This document shows, one piece after another, positions 1 to 7,771 of a DNA stretch of 45,596 nt. The DNA is from Scatavimonas merdigallinarum (GTDB lineage: Bacteria; Bacillota; Clostridia; Oscillospirales; Acutalibacteraceae). A program made the position numbers and the translations under genes. The notes below the pieces were generated by a model. The model made no database searches and had not been told where the DNA came from. It was given only the letters and a program-made list of their open reading frames with translations. The stretch is from contig DVFW01000015.1 of the NCBI GenBank assembly GCA_018713055.1, forward strand, positions 1 through 45,596. The letters are read 5' to 3'. The first letter of the stretch is position 1, and the number at the start of each line of letters is the position of its first letter.

Positions 1-80
1 GGCTTAAACAGCCGCGGAGGCGCCCTTTTTATATAAATGAAATAAATGAAAAAATGGAAGCGCTGTTTGTACATTGTGCA

Positions 81-98
81 AAAGTGGGCTTTTCCCAC
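81..98 (-). terminator. Probable intrinsic terminator of glnN
   Basis: On the minus strand, about 10 bases after the glnN stop, a 5-bp stem (GTGGG/CCCAC, arms at 94-98 and 84-88) with a five-base loop is followed by TTTT. The stem is short, so efficiency is uncertain, but position and orientation fit the end of glnN. Confidence 0.5.
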
Positions 99-107
99 CA
101 CGCGCTT

Positions 108-2204
108 TTAGTCGTTTACGCCAAACAGCAATTCGCCGTAAGTAGGATAGGGCCAGTATTCGGCGCCTGTATTGATCTCCATTTCGTCACCAACTGCACG
201 CAGTTCCTGCATAGCCGGAAATACTTCTTCTCCATAGAAATTGGCGATTTCCTGTACGCCCTCTATGTCTTTTGTCTTCAAAAGCACCTGCTCCAAGGCG
301 GTGATCTTTTTTGCAAAACAAGAGGTCAGTCCCGAAAGCTTCGCAATCAGGTCCTCTTCAAAATCGCATGGCAAATCGGGCGACAACGCTTTCTTGGAAA
401 GCGCCGTATCCGTAAGATCACGCACATAAGAAGTAACCGCCGGCAGAATATCTTTCTTTGCCATATCCAGCATTGTCAGTGCCTCTATGTTCAAAATTTT
501 CGAATAGTTTTCCAGCTGGATCTCATACCGCGAATGAATTTCGGTTTCTGTGAAAATTTTGTTTTTTGTAAACAGTTTGACGTTTTTATCACTGATATAA
601 TACGGCATAGCTTCGGGCATGGTACGCAGGTTCAGCAGCCCCCGCTTCTTTGCCTCTTCCACCCATTCGTCAGAGTAATTGTTGCCGTTAAAAATAATAC
701 GTTTATGCGCTTTAATCGTCTTTTTAATTAGCTTCATAACCGCCTTGTCAAAGTCCTTTGCTTTTTCAAGCTCATCTGCAAATTCAGAAAGCTCCTCTGC
801 AACAATCGTATTCAGCATAAGATTTGGGCATGCAATGTTCACAGCAGAACCCAACATGCGGAATTCAAACTTATTTCCGGTAAAGGCAAACGGAGAGGTG
901 CGGTTGCGGTCTGTCGTATCCTTTTTGATATTGGGAAGCACCACCGTACCCATCTCCATGTTTGCACTGCTTTTGTTCGTATAATCCGAGCCGTTTTCGA
1001 TCGAATCAAAAATAGCGGTCAGCTCATCGCCCAAAAATACTGAAATAATTGCCGGCGGCGCTTCGTTTGCACCCAGACGGTGGTCGTTGCCGGCGCTTGC
1101 TACAGAAATGCGCAACAGGTCCTGGTATTCGTCCACACCCTTGATCACAGCCGCCAAAAACAGCAAAAACTGTGTATTCTCTCTGGGATTTTTTCCGGGA
1201 CTTAATAAATTTTTCCCTGTATTGGTGGAAACAGACCAGTTATTGTGCTTGCCGCTGCCGTTGACGCCTGCAAACGGTTTTTCATGCAGCAGGCAGACCA
1301 TACCGTGCTTTCTTGCAACCTTTTTCATCATTTCCATTGTAAGCTGGTTGTGGTCGGTCGCCAGGTTGCTGCTGGTAAAAATCGGCGCCAGCTCATGCTG
1401 TGCGGGAGCGACCTCGTTGTGCTTGGTTTTTGCAAAAACACCCAGCTTCCAGAGCGCCCGGTCCAGGTCCTTCATGTATTCTGAAACTCTGGGTTTGATC
1501 GTCCCAAAATAGTGGTCCTCCAGCTCCTGGCCCTTTGGCGCCTTTGCGCCGAACAGCGTTCTGCCTGTATAAATCAGATCCTTACGCTGGTCGTACAGCT
1601 TCTTATCGATCAGAAAATATTCCTGCTCTGGCCCAACAGTGGTCTGCACTCTTGTGGTTTCCGTATCACCAAACAAGCGTAGAATTCGCAGCGCTTCTGT
1701 GCTGATACGATCCATAGAACGCAAAAGCGGCGTCTTTTTGTCGAGCGACTCGCCCGTATAAGAACAAAACGCGGTAGGAATACAAAGCGTACTGTCCTTA
1801 ATAAAGGCATAGGAGGTAGGATCCCACGCGGTATAGCCCCTGGCTTCAAACGTAGCGCGCAACCCTCCGGAGGGAAAGCTTGAAGCATCCGGCTCGCCCT
1901 TAATAAGCTCCTTACCGGAAAATTCCATAATAATTCTTCCGTCGTCGGTAGGGCTTATAAAGCTGTCGTGCTTTTCGGCAGTGATTCCGGTCATAGGCTG
2001 GAACCAGTGGGTATAATGGGTGGCTCCCTGCTCAACCGCCCAGTCCTTCATTGCGTTGGCAACAATGTTTGCAACATTGATGTCCAAAGGCTCGCCATTT
2101 TGGATCGTCTTCTTCAGCGCCTTATAGGTTTGCTTAGGAAGCCTTTCCTTCATCGTGACATCGTCAAAAACCAGGCTTCCAAAAAGTTCCGGTACATTTA
2201 CCAT
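108..2204 (-). CDS. glnN: Glutamine synthetase, type III
   Basis: Catalyses ATP-dependent formation of glutamine from glutamate and ammonium in the cytoplasm. The product is 698 residues, the usual size of the GSIII family (GSI and GSII are 350-470). The GSIII signature NEVAPAQHELAP and the motif GKHNNWSVST are present. The open frame extends upstream to 2327, but the ATG at 2204 is preferred: AGGAG lies at 2212-2216 and the longer form would run through the promoter and leader hairpin. It diverges from the glutamate synthase operon, so both halves of the GS/GOGAT cycle share one 456-base intergenic region. A sigma-A promoter and a terminator-like leader suggest control by attenuation. Identification is secure; the regulation is inferred. 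Confidence 0.95.
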   Translation of the reverse strand: MVNVPELFGSLVFDDVTMKERLPKQTYKALKKTIQNGEPLDINVANIVANAMKDWAVEQGATHYTHWFQPMTGITAEKHDSFISPTDDGRIIMEFSGKELIKGEPDASSFPSGGLRATFEARGYTAWDPTSYAFIKDSTLCIPTAFCSYTGESLDKKTPLLRSMDRISTEALRILRLFGDTETTRVQTTVGPEQEYFLIDKKLYDQRKDLIYTGRTLFGAKAPKGQELEDHYFGTIKPRVSEYMKDLDRALWKLGVFAKTKHNEVAPAQHELAPIFTSSNLATDHNQLTMEMMKKVARKHGMVCLLHEKPFAGVNGSGKHNNWSVSTNTGKNLLSPGKNPRENTQFLLFLAAVIKGVDEYQDLLRISVASAGNDHRLGANEAPPAIISVFLGDELTAIFDSIENGSDYTNKSSANMEMGTVVLPNIKKDTTDRNRTSPFAFTGNKFEFRMLGSAVNIACPNLMLNTIVAEELSEFADELEKAKDFDKAVMKLIKKTIKAHKRIIFNGNNYSDEWVEEAKKRGLLNLRTMPEAMPYYISDKNVKLFTKNKIFTETEIHSRYEIQLENYSKILNIEALTMLDMAKKDILPAVTSYVRDLTDTALSKKALSPDLPCDFEEDLIAKLSGLTSCFAKKITALEQVLLKTKDIEGVQEIANFYGEEVFPAMQELRAVGDEMEINTGAEYWPYPTYGELLFGVND

Positions 2205-2243
2205 GTCAAAAACTCCTATCCCTAAAATAATTTTGTAAAAACA

Positions 2244-2280
2244 CAAAAAGCGCCGTAGAGGACCAACCCCTACAGCGCCT
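2244..2280 (-). promoter_or_regulatory. Terminator-like hairpin in the glnN 5' leader
   Basis: On the minus strand a 14-bp stem (arms 2280-2267 and 2261-2248, two G.U pairs) with a five-base loop is followed by TTTTTGTGTTTTT. It begins only about 12 bases after the predicted transcription start and about 45 bases before the glnN start codon, so it is a leader attenuator candidate and not the end of another gene. No minus-strand gene lies upstream within the window to which it could belong. Confidence 0.65.
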
Positions 2281-2287
2281 TTGCTGT
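2272..2287 (-). promoter_or_regulatory. Alternative (antiterminator-like) hairpin, ANTAR-type loop
   Basis: Minus-strand RNA can form ACAGC-AAAGGC-GCUGU, a 5-bp stem with a hexaloop that has A at position 1 and G at position 4, as in RNA targets of ANTAR antiterminators. It shares bases 2272-2280 with the upstream arm of the terminator hairpin, so the two folds compete. Known ANTAR sites have two such hexaloops; I find only one, so this reading is tentative. Confidence 0.35.
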
Positions 2288-2298
2288 GTTCTGCATTG

Positions 2299-2327
2299 AG
2301 TATATACCCTTCTTTTCCATTTGTCAA
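2299..2327 (-). promoter_or_regulatory. Sigma-A promoter of glnN
   Basis: TTGACA at 2327-2322 and TATACT at 2304-2299 on the minus strand, 17-base spacer. Predicted start about 2292, giving a leader of about 90 bases that holds the attenuator-like hairpin. Confidence 0.85.
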
Positions 2328-2468
2328 TGCTTTTTGGAAATTTGCAGGATTATATTAAAAAATTGCATTTTTATAAGGTTAAACTTGCCAAAATCGTATA
2401 AAATTACAGGATTATAAAATAATCATATTTAAAAATTGCAAAAATTTAAAATTTTTCATGTTTTTTTC

Positions 2469-2498
2469 TTGACATGCTTCTTCCCCTTCATGTATAAT
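2469..2498 (+). promoter_or_regulatory. Sigma-A promoter of the glutamate synthase operon
   Basis: TTGACA at 2469-2474 and TATAAT at 2493-2498 with an 18-base spacer; both hexamers match consensus. Predicted start about 2505, so the leader before the first gene is about 155 bases. Confidence 0.85.
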
Positions 2499-2520
2499 TT
2501 TCTCGGTAAACCACATACAC

Positions 2521-2582
2521 CATCCGCGCTTTTTCATATATAGAATAGATAAAGCAAGGTGCGCAGATGTTTGTTTTTTTAT
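2521..2582 (+). promoter_or_regulatory. Terminator-like hairpin in the glutamate synthase leader
   Basis: An outer stem CATC-c-GCGC (2521-2529) pairs with GCGC-a-GATG (2561-2569), with a smaller internal GCTTT/AAAGC stem, and is followed by TTTGTTTTTTT. It lies between the promoter and the first gene, so it could attenuate the operon. The stem is interrupted and the loop is long, so the call is moderate. Confidence 0.45.
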
Positions 2583-2588
2583 ATTTAA

Positions 2589-2640
2589 TACACTTTGCCT
2601 GTTTTACCAGTACGTAGTTGACAAAATTTTGCAAAGTGTA
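2589..2640 (+). promoter_or_regulatory. Second leader hairpin just upstream of the first RBS
   Basis: A perfect 10-bp stem, TACACTTTGC (2589-2598) with GCAAAGTGTA (2631-2640), closes a region with further weak internal pairing. It ends a few bases before the AGGAGG at about 2647. It does not itself cover the RBS. It could be part of a metabolite- or protein-responsive leader; no known riboswitch class was recognised. Confidence 0.4.
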
Positions 2641-2660
2641 AATCAGAGGAGGAAAAGGTT

Positions 2661-3749
2661 ATGAAAGAAGGACAGGTAAGAATTCCTTCAGGCTGTGCAA
2701 TTTCCGGTATGTTCTCAAGGAACGGAACCAGATTTAACGGCGAGGACATGATTAAATCCATATCGGTCATGCATGACCGAAGCAACGGTCTTGGCGGCGG
2801 CTTTGCCGCATATGGGATCTACCCCGAATTCAAGGATTTTTACGCATTTCATGTCTTTTATGACAACGACATCACCAGAGAAGACGGTTACAAGTATATC
2901 AGCGAAAATTTTGAAATTGTCAGCATGTCGAAAATGCCTACCAGACAGATCAAAACAATTACAGACGAACCCCTGATCTGGCGTTACTTTTTAAAGCCTC
3001 TTCCATACAGAGTATCTGCCATGCAGGTAACGGAAGACGAATTTGTTTTTAAAAGCGTTATGCATATTAATGAGAAAATCAACGGTGCCTATGTTTTTTC
3101 AAGCGGTAAAGATATGGGAGCTTTTAAAGCAGTGGGTTATCCCGAAGACGTAGGCGTATTCTACCGCCTGGAAGAATATGAAGGTTACTGCTGGACGGCA
3201 CATGGACGTTACCCAACCAACACCCCCGGCTGGTGGGGCGGCGCACACCCGTTTGCCATGTTAGGCTGTTCGGTGGTTCACAATGGAGAAATCTCTTCCT
3301 ATGACGCCAACCGCCGTTATATCGAAATGATGGGCTACAGCTGTACTCTTTTGACTGACACGGAAGCGATTACCTATATTATAGACTATCTTGTAAGAAA
3401 GCAGGGATTAACCCATGAGGAAGCCGCCTGGGTTATGGCCGCTCCCTTTTGGAGTACAATTGAATCTATGCCCAAAGCACAGCGTGAGCGTATGACCTAC
3501 CTGCGCAACGCTTTTGCAAGCTTTCTGGTAACCGGACCTTTTTCCATATTGGTCGGCTTTGAGGGCGGGTTGATGGCTTTAAACGACAGACTGAAACTGC
3601 GTTCCATGGTGATTGGTGAAAAAAAAGACATGGTCTATATTGCAAGCGAAGAAGCGGCCATTCGCGCGATACAGCCGCAGCTTGACAAAATCTGGGCGCC
3701 AAAGGGCGGGGAGCCCGTTGTCGTCACGTTAAACGGAGGTGCAAAGTAA
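2661..3749 (+). CDS. Glutamate synthase, glutamine amidotransferase (alpha-1) subunit
   Basis: Class II (Ntn-type) glutaminase domain of a split, archaeal-type glutamate synthase: it releases ammonia from glutamine for transfer to 2-oxoglutarate on the FMN subunit. The likely nucleophile is Cys12 in SGCAISG, which means a short propeptide would have to be removed. The motif DRSNGLGGGFAAYG and the region around TAHGRYPTNTPGWWGGAHPF are characteristic of this domain. At 362 residues it is the amidotransferase domain alone and lacks the synthase core of fused bacterial GltB. The ATG is preceded by GAGGAGG. It ends by sharing one base with the next start codon (TAATG), implying translational coupling. 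Confidence 0.88.
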   Translation: MKEGQVRIPSGCAISGMFSRNGTRFNGEDMIKSISVMHDRSNGLGGGFAAYGIYPEFKDFYAFHVFYDNDITREDGYKYISENFEIVSMSKMPTRQIKTITDEPLIWRYFLKPLPYRVSAMQVTEDEFVFKSVMHINEKINGAYVFSSGKDMGAFKAVGYPEDVGVFYRLEEYEGYCWTAHGRYPTNTPGWWGGAHPFAMLGCSVVHNGEISSYDANRRYIEMMGYSCTLLTDTEAITYIIDYLVRKQGLTHEEAAWVMAAPFWSTIESMPKAQRERMTYLRNAFASFLVTGPFSILVGFEGGLMALNDRLKLRSMVIGEKKDMVYIASEEAAIRAIQPQLDKIWAPKGGEPVVVTLNGGAK

Positions 3750-5254
3750 TGCCTATTGATTTTCTTTATCCGGAATACGAAGTCATCCGCGATCACACAA
3801 GGTGCATTACCTGCCGTGTTTGTGAACGTCAATGTGCAAATAATGTACACCATTACGACAAAGAGCTGAATCGAATGTTTGCAGACGAGTCCAAATGTGT
3901 TGTCTGCCATCGTTGCGTGGCGCTATGTCCCACAAGAGCATTAAAAATTGTTAAAACCGACCATACGTTTAAAGAAAATGCGAACTGGAGCAAAGACGCC
4001 ATCAGTGAAGTCTACCGGCAGGCGGGTACAGGCGGCGTATTGCTGTCTTCTATGGGGAATCCGCAAAAATACCCCATTTACTGGGATAAGATGCTGATCA
4101 ACGCTTCACAGGTTACAAACCCCTCGATCGACCCGCTGCGTGAACCAATGGAAACAAAAACATTTCTTGGGAAAAAGCCGTCCCATATTGAGCGCGATGA
4201 AAAGGGAAATATAAAGAACAATCTGACCCCGCAGCTGGAGCTTAAAGTTCCCGTTATGTTTTCTGCCATGTCTTACGGTTCTATCAGTTATAATGCGCAT
4301 GAAAGCCTGGCCCGAGCTGCTAAAGCGCTTGGTACGTTTTATAACACGGGAGAAGGCGGACTGCACAAAGATTTTTATAAATACGGCAAAAACACGATCG
4401 TACAGGTTGCGTCCGGCCGTTTCGGCGTTTACAAAGATTACCTGGAGCAGGGAGCGGCGATTGAAATCAAGATCGGACAGGGCGCCAAGCCTGGTATTGG
4501 CGGGCATCTGCCCGGAAACAAAATTGTAGGCGATATTTCCAAAACACGTATGATTCCGGAAGGCTCCGACGCGATTTCCCCCGCGCCTCATCACGACATT
4601 TATTCCATTGAAGATCTTCGCCAGCTGGTATATTCGCTGAAAGAAGCTACAAATTATAAAAAACCTGTGATTGTCAAAATTGCGGCCGTACATAATATTG
4701 CTGCTATAGCAAGCGGTATTGCAAGAGGCGGTGCAGATATTATCGCCATTGACGGTTTCCGCGGCGGTACAGGTGCGGCGCCCACCAGAATTCGCGACAA
4801 CGTGGGTATCCCCATCGAGCTTGCCCTTGCCTGTGTCGACCAGCGCCTGCGCGACGAAGGCATACGCGGCAATGTCTCCCTTGTCGTCGGCGGTACTATC
4901 CGCAACAGTTCAGACATTGTAAAGGCCGTTGCACTGGGTGCAGACGCAGTATACATTGCTACCGGCGCACTGCTGGCTCTTGGCTGCCACCAGTGCAGAA
5001 GCTGCCAGACAGGCAAATGCAACTGGGGAATCGCCACACAGCGGCCAGAGCTTGTACGGCGTTTAAATCCCAATATAGGTTGTGAACGGCTTGTAAACCT
5101 TGTAACTGCCTGGGACCATGAAATTAAAGAAATGATGGGCGGTATGGGGATTAATTCAATTGAAGCCCTGCGCGGCAACCGGCTGATGCTCCGGGGAATC
5201 GGCTTAAACCAAAAAGAGCTTGATATTCTGGGTATTAAGCATGCCGGCGAGTAA
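3749..5254 (+). CDS. Glutamate synthase FMN/Fe-S core (alpha-2) subunit
   Basis: Central subunit of the split glutamate synthase, where ammonia and 2-oxoglutarate are reductively combined into glutamate on FMN. The 501-residue chain starts with two ferredoxin-type [4Fe-4S] motifs (Cys19/22/25/29 and Cys50/53/56/60). The TIM-barrel synthase core follows, with SYGSISYNAHESLARAAK, GGHLPGNKIVGDIS and SPAPHHDIYSIEDL. Four cysteines at 413, 416, 419 and 424 (CHQCRSCQTGKC) fit the 3Fe-4S site region. The fused N-terminal ferredoxin domain is typical of archaeal and clostridial forms and absent from proteobacterial GltB. The start codon overlaps the preceding stop by one base. Confidence 0.92.
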   Translation: MPIDFLYPEYEVIRDHTRCITCRVCERQCANNVHHYDKELNRMFADESKCVVCHRCVALCPTRALKIVKTDHTFKENANWSKDAISEVYRQAGTGGVLLSSMGNPQKYPIYWDKMLINASQVTNPSIDPLREPMETKTFLGKKPSHIERDEKGNIKNNLTPQLELKVPVMFSAMSYGSISYNAHESLARAAKALGTFYNTGEGGLHKDFYKYGKNTIVQVASGRFGVYKDYLEQGAAIEIKIGQGAKPGIGGHLPGNKIVGDISKTRMIPEGSDAISPAPHHDIYSIEDLRQLVYSLKEATNYKKPVIVKIAAVHNIAAIASGIARGGADIIAIDGFRGGTGAAPTRIRDNVGIPIELALACVDQRLRDEGIRGNVSLVVGGTIRNSSDIVKAVALGADAVYIATGALLALGCHQCRSCQTGKCNWGIATQRPELVRRLNPNIGCERLVNLVTAWDHEIKEMMGGMGINSIEALRGNRLMLRGIGLNQKELDILGIKHAGE

Positions 5255-5268
5255 AGGAGAGGTTTTCA

Positions 5269-5697
5269 ATGAAACGTATTTACGTAAATGAAAAATGGTG
5301 TCTTGGCTGCCATCTTTGTGAATATTACTGCGCGTTTGCAAATTCTGGCAAGGACGACATGGTTAAAGCGTTGAAAAATATCACCATTAATCCCAGAATC
5401 CGCATTGAAGAGCGCAATTCCGTCAGCTTTGCCGTTTCGTGCCGGCACTGCGAAGAACCTCTGTGCGTAAAAGGCTGCATTACAGGCGCGCTTTCAATGG
5501 AAGACGGCGTTATCTCTGTGGATCAGGAAAAATGCGTGGGCTGCCTTACCTGCGTGCTCTGCTGTCCTTACGGTTGTATTTCCCCAACAGACAGCGGCGT
5601 AATACAAAAATGCGAGCTGTGTGTTAAAAACGCCGGCGGCACCCCCGCTTGCGTAAAAGGCTGCCCCAATAAAGCAATCGAATGGGAGGAAAGGTAA
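5269..5697 (+). CDS. Four-cluster [4Fe-4S] ferredoxin subunit of glutamate synthase
   Basis: Small electron-transfer protein of 142 residues with 16 cysteines in four groups: 11/14/17/21, 58/61/66/70, 89/92/95/99 and 115/118/128/132. This is the HycB/DmsB-like pattern that binds four [4Fe-4S] clusters. It lies between the FMN subunit and the FAD oxidoreductase, so it probably carries electrons between them, in place of the Fe-S domain found inside the ordinary GltD small subunit. AAAGGAGAGG precedes the ATG, and the stop is one base before the next start codon. The assignment to the complex rests on operon position. Confidence 0.85.
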   Translation: MKRIYVNEKWCLGCHLCEYYCAFANSGKDDMVKALKNITINPRIRIEERNSVSFAVSCRHCEEPLCVKGCITGALSMEDGVISVDQEKCVGCLTCVLCCPYGCISPTDSGVIQKCELCVKNAGGTPACVKGCPNKAIEWEER

Positions 5698-5698
5698 T

Positions 5699-6931
5699 AT
5701 GCATTACGTCATCGTTGGCAACTCCACCGCGGCCACAGGCTGCATAGAAGGGATTCGGCAGATGGACCAGCGGGGAAAGATCACTGTCATTTCCGACGAA
5801 CCCTATCATACCTATTCCAGGCCATTGATTTCTTACCTTCTTTTGGGCAAAACAGACGAACAAAAAATAAAGTACCGCAAGGATTCCTTTTATAAAGACA
5901 ATGCGGTTCAAACCCTTCTTGGTAAAAAGGCGGTACAGATTGATCCAAAGACAAAGCATGTACTGCTGGAGGACGGGGAAAAAGTCAAATATGATAAGCT
6001 TTTGCTGGCAACCGGCTCCAGGCCCTTTATCCCTCCCATGGACGGGCTGGAACGCGTAAAAAGCAAATTCACCTTTATGAAACTGGACGACGCAAAAGCT
6101 CTGGAGCGTGCAATTACCCCTGACAGCCGCGTGCTGATCATAGGCGCAGGCCTGATCGGGCTTAAATGTGCCGAAGGGATCGCCGCAAAGGTTGGGCATA
6201 TCCATGTAGTGGACCTTGCGGACAGGATATTGCCCAGCATTCTGGATGCGGACAGCGCGGCCATTGTGCAGGCGCATATTGAAAAACAGGGAATAGAATT
6301 TACATTGTCCGACAGTGTAGAACATTTTACGGAAAAACAGGCCGTTTTGCAAAGCGGAAAAACCATTGATTTTGACATACTGGTGATCGCGGTCGGTGTA
6401 CGCCCCAATACAGAACTTGCCCAGCAAGCCGGTGCAAAGGTAAACCGTGGCATCCACACCAGCGCGCGGTGCCAGACCACGCTTACAGATATTTACGCCG
6501 CGGGCGACTGTACGGAAAGCCACGACATCACAACAGACCAAGACAAAATTCTGGCGCTTTTGCCCAACGCCTATATGCAGGGGGAATGCGCAGGGTTAAA
6601 TATGGCCGGCGCGGACGCACTGTATGACAAGGCAATCCCCATGAATGCGATCGGCTTTTTTGGCTTGCATATCATCACTGCCGGCAGCTATGACGGTGCA
6701 CCGCAGGTTGTCGCAACGGACAGCAGCTATAAAAAGCTGATTGTGAAAGACGACCTCTTAAAAGGCTATATTATGGTCGGCGATGTGGAGCGTGCAGGCA
6801 TTTACACGTCCTTAATACGCGAAAAAAAGCGCCTTTCTACCATAGATTTTGAACTGATTAAAGAAAAGCCGCAGCTGATGGCTTTTTCCAAGCGCGAAAG
6901 AGCAAAAACTCTGGGAGGTATGAAAGAATGA
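5699..6931 (+). CDS. FAD/NAD(P)-dependent oxidoreductase, glutamate synthase electron-input subunit
   Basis: Pyridine nucleotide-disulphide oxidoreductase-like flavoprotein of 410 residues, resembling NADH:rubredoxin reductase and the nitrite-reductase N-terminal class more than canonical GltD. Visible are an N-terminal FAD-binding segment (VIVGNSTAATG), a central NAD(P)-binding Rossmann motif (LIIGAGLIGLKCAEG) and a C-terminal FAD motif (DIYAAGDCTES). It probably oxidises NAD(P)H and passes electrons to the ferredoxin and then to the FMN subunit. Upstream spacing is one base and its stop overlaps the next start by four bases (ATGA), so the five genes form one coupled unit. Nucleotide preference cannot be read from the sequence. 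Confidence 0.87.
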   Translation: MHYVIVGNSTAATGCIEGIRQMDQRGKITVISDEPYHTYSRPLISYLLLGKTDEQKIKYRKDSFYKDNAVQTLLGKKAVQIDPKTKHVLLEDGEKVKYDKLLLATGSRPFIPPMDGLERVKSKFTFMKLDDAKALERAITPDSRVLIIGAGLIGLKCAEGIAAKVGHIHVVDLADRILPSILDADSAAIVQAHIEKQGIEFTLSDSVEHFTEKQAVLQSGKTIDFDILVIAVGVRPNTELAQQAGAKVNRGIHTSARCQTTLTDIYAAGDCTESHDITTDQDKILALLPNAYMQGECAGLNMAGADALYDKAIPMNAIGFFGLHIITAGSYDGAPQVVATDSSYKKLIVKDDLLKGYIMVGDVERAGIYTSLIREKKRLSTIDFELIKEKPQLMAFSKRERAKTLGGMKE

Positions 6932-7656
6932 AAATACAAGCTGATTTAATGCATTTTCAATTGCTCAACGACCTGGTGAGAAAATCGGAAGACGCTAACA
7001 TTACAATTAATAACTGCACCGGCCAGCGCTATATAGCAAGCGCCCTAAAAGGAAAAAACATTACAATAAACGGAACGCCCGGCAATGCGCTGGGCTGCTA
7101 TCTGAACGGCTGCAGCATCCATGTATACGGTAACACGCAGGAAGCCACGGGCGACACCATGAACAGCGGTTCTATTTACGTGCACGGCTCCTGCGGGGAC
7201 GCGACTGGTTATGGCATGCGCGGCGGCAAAATTTTCATACGGGGGAACTCCGGTTACCGCACCGGAATTCATATGAAGGCATACAGGGACAAATTGCCTG
7301 TAATTGTCATTGGCGGCGCTGCCGGCAGTTTTCTTGGAGAATACCAGGCGGGCGGCGTGATTATTGTCCTCGGTATGCACACAGACTCCAAGGCCATTGT
7401 AGGCAATTTTTGTGGAACCGGTATGCACGGCGGCAAAATTTTTCTGCGCTGTAATGAAAATGAACTCCCCGGTAATTTGCCCCGTCAGGTAGTTGCCAGA
7501 TTGGCAACTGAAAAGGATTTGCAGGAAATTGACGAGTATCTTGACGACTACTGCAACGCCTTTGACGAAAAGAAAAAAACGATTTTAAAGCATGCCTTTT
7601 TCGTATTAGAACCGGATACAAAAAATCCTTATAAGCAATTATATACCTACAGCTGA
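6928..7656 (+). CDS. Glutamate synthase GXGXG (alpha-3) subunit
   Basis: C-terminal beta-helix domain of glutamate synthase encoded as a separate 242-residue protein. The repeated glycine-rich pattern is visible from about residue 50 to 170, for example GNALGCYLNGCSIHVYGN, GDATGYGMRGGKIFIRG and GGVIIVLG, as in the GXGXG family (also FwdC/FmdC). In fused enzymes this domain is structural and helps position the ammonia channel. The gene overlaps the oxidoreductase stop by four bases and ends the operon, with an intrinsic terminator 13 bases downstream. Confidence 0.88.
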   Translation: MKIQADLMHFQLLNDLVRKSEDANITINNCTGQRYIASALKGKNITINGTPGNALGCYLNGCSIHVYGNTQEATGDTMNSGSIYVHGSCGDATGYGMRGGKIFIRGNSGYRTGIHMKAYRDKLPVIVIGGAAGSFLGEYQAGGVIIVLGMHTDSKAIVGNFCGTGMHGGKIFLRCNENELPGNLPRQVVARLATEKDLQEIDEYLDDYCNAFDEKKKTILKHAFFVLEPDTKNPYKQLYTYS

Positions 7657-7668
7657 ATGTACATCTGT

Positions 7669-7703
7669 AAAAGGGCGGCATAGATAACGCCCTTTTTTCT
7701 TTT
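7669..7703 (+). terminator. Intrinsic terminator of the glutamate synthase operon
   Basis: AAAGGGCG (from 7670) pairs with CGCCCTTT (from 7688) across a ten-base loop and runs into TTTTTTCTTTT. A classic rho-independent structure just after the last gene. Confidence 0.9.
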
Positions 7704-7708
7704 ACCTG

Positions 7709-7737
7709 TATACAACTTTCCATATGTCTGGTATAAT
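7709..7737 (+). promoter_or_regulatory. Promoter of the DUF1275 gene
   Basis: TATAAT at 7732-7737 with an extended TGn just upstream; TATACA at 7709-7714 serves as a weak -35 with a 17-base spacer. An in-frame ATG at 7724 falls inside this promoter, which argues for the downstream TTG start. Confidence 0.65.
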
Positions 7738-7771
7738 AATTGAAAGTTTCTGCAGAAAGAGGAGGCGCATT

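Noticed and set aside
1..53. Hairpin or terminator at the left edge
   Set aside because: GGCGCCC followed by TTTTT may be the tail of a terminator, but its partner arm would lie outside the window, so it cannot be supported.
54..731. Long plus-strand frame opposite glnN
   Set aside because: It lies entirely antisense to a secure glutamine synthetase gene, has no RBS, and encodes a Cys/Phe-rich sequence with no family resemblance.
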